DNA of 9,504 bases from JBEAOO01 sp041164825 (GTDB lineage Bacteria > Pseudomonadota > Gammaproteobacteria > Burkholderiales > Burkholderiaceae_C): NCBI GenBank assembly GCA_041164825.1, contig JBEAOO010000037.1:1-9504 (forward strand), in the 5' to 3' direction. Within the stretch, counting starts at the first letter, position 1. Each line of letters starts with the position of its first letter. Positions 9,048 to 9,504 of the stretch are shown one piece after another. A model generated the notes under the pieces. The model ran no database searches. It saw only the letters and a list, made by a program, of their open reading frames with translations, and was not told where the DNA came from. The translations under genes and the position numbers were made by a program.

Positions 9048-9504
9048 TCACCCCTTCAGCCAACCCTTGCGGCGGAAGTAGATGATGGGCGCGGCCACCG
9101 AGGCCAGCATCAAGCCCAGCGCAAAGGGGTAGCCGCCCTGCCAGTCGAGCTCGGGCATGAACTTGAAGTTCATGCCGTAGACACTGGCAATCAAGGTGGG
9201 GGGCAGCAGCGCCACGCTGGCCACCGAGAAGATCTTGATGATCTTGTTCTGGTTGATGTTGATGAAACCGACGGTGGCGTTCATCAAGAAGTTGATCTTG
9301 TCGAACAAGAAGGTGGTGTGGCTGTCGAGCGAGTCGATGTCGCGCAGAATTTGCCGTGCTTCCTCGAACTGCTCGGCGTTCAGCATGCGGCTGCGCATCA
9401 TGAAGCTGATGGCGCGGCGCGTGTCCATCACGTTGCGGCGAATGCGGCCGTTCAAGTCTTCTTCGCGGGCAATGGCCGAGAGCGCATCACCGGCAATCTG
9501 GTCG
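9048..9504 (-). CDS. corA: CorA-type Mg2+/Co2+ transport protein, C-terminal part only
   Basis: The minus-strand frame enters from the right edge (first whole codon at 9503) and runs 151 residues to a TGA at 9050-9048. The N-terminal domain and start lie outside the window; the TTG at 9455 is an internal Leu codon. The C-terminus is diagnostic: a long amphipathic stalk helix (ISFMMRSRMLNAEQFEEARQIL through FLFDKINFLMNAT), membrane helix 1 (about IIKIFSVASVALLPPTLIASV), the Y-G-M-N selectivity motif and acidic periplasmic loop (FKFMPELDW), membrane helix 2, and a basic C-terminal tail (FRRKGWLKG). CorA forms pentameric inner-membrane channels for Mg2+ and Co2+. The gene is convergent with the lipid operon and not part of it. 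No clear terminator is visible in the 22-bp gap between them. Confidence 0.93.
   Translation of the reverse strand, partial: DQIAGDALSAIAREEDLNGRIRRNVMDTRRAISFMMRSRMLNAEQFEEARQILRDIDSLDSHTTFLFDKINFLMNATVGFININQNKIIKIFSVASVALLPPTLIASVYGMNFKFMPELDWQGGYPFALGLMLASVAAPIIYFRRKGWLKG

Overview
The window is high-GC, densely coding bacterial chromosome. The protein families, codon use and gene order suggest a betaproteobacterium, most likely Burkholderiales/Comamonadaceae. This assignment comes from memory of family sequences, not from a search. There is no rRNA, tRNA, CRISPR array, insertion sequence or phage gene, and nothing points to recent transfer.

Layout: (1) positions 1-704, minus strand, hold the N-terminal 234 residues of a ferritin-like di-iron protein cut by the left edge. 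(2) A 171-bp divergent promoter region follows. (3) An exported Cys-type glutathione peroxidase occupies 876-1508. (4) Next is a 338-bp non-coding gap that opens with a perfect 12-bp inverted repeat around an AT-rich loop. (5) Positions 1847-9025 hold a tight eight-gene plus-strand cluster: COG2907 flavoprotein, DUF1365 protein, cyclopropane-fatty-acid-synthase-like methyltransferase, secreted chalcone-isomerase-fold protein, GPH-type MFS permease, DUF3833 lipoprotein, short-chain dehydrogenase and NTF2/SnoaL-like protein. Four of the seven junctions overlap by 1-4 bases, so one transcript is likely. (6) A convergent CorA-type Mg2+/Co2+ channel gene enters from the right edge, with only its C-terminal part present.

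The cluster looks like a membrane-lipid modification operon. The methyltransferase, flavoprotein, DUF1365, GPH permease and SDR set recalls the gene sets that alphaproteobacteria place under the singlet-oxygen sigma factor RpoE/ChrR, where some members make methylated and furan fatty acids (UfaM, UfaD, UfaO). Here the methyltransferase lacks two of the bicarbonate-site residues of E. coli CFA synthase (Cys to Ser, His to Gln), so a plain cyclopropane product should not be assumed. No sigma factor, anti-sigma factor or photolyase gene lies in the window; a periplasmic peroxidase gene sits next to the operon instead.

The most unusual local feature is a pair of long pure triplet repeats inside two operon genes: (AGC)5(AAC)14 encodes a Ser/Asn tract in the flavoprotein, and (GCA)12 encodes a poly-Ala tract in the central loop of the permease. 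Both keep the frame and both lie at predicted loops.
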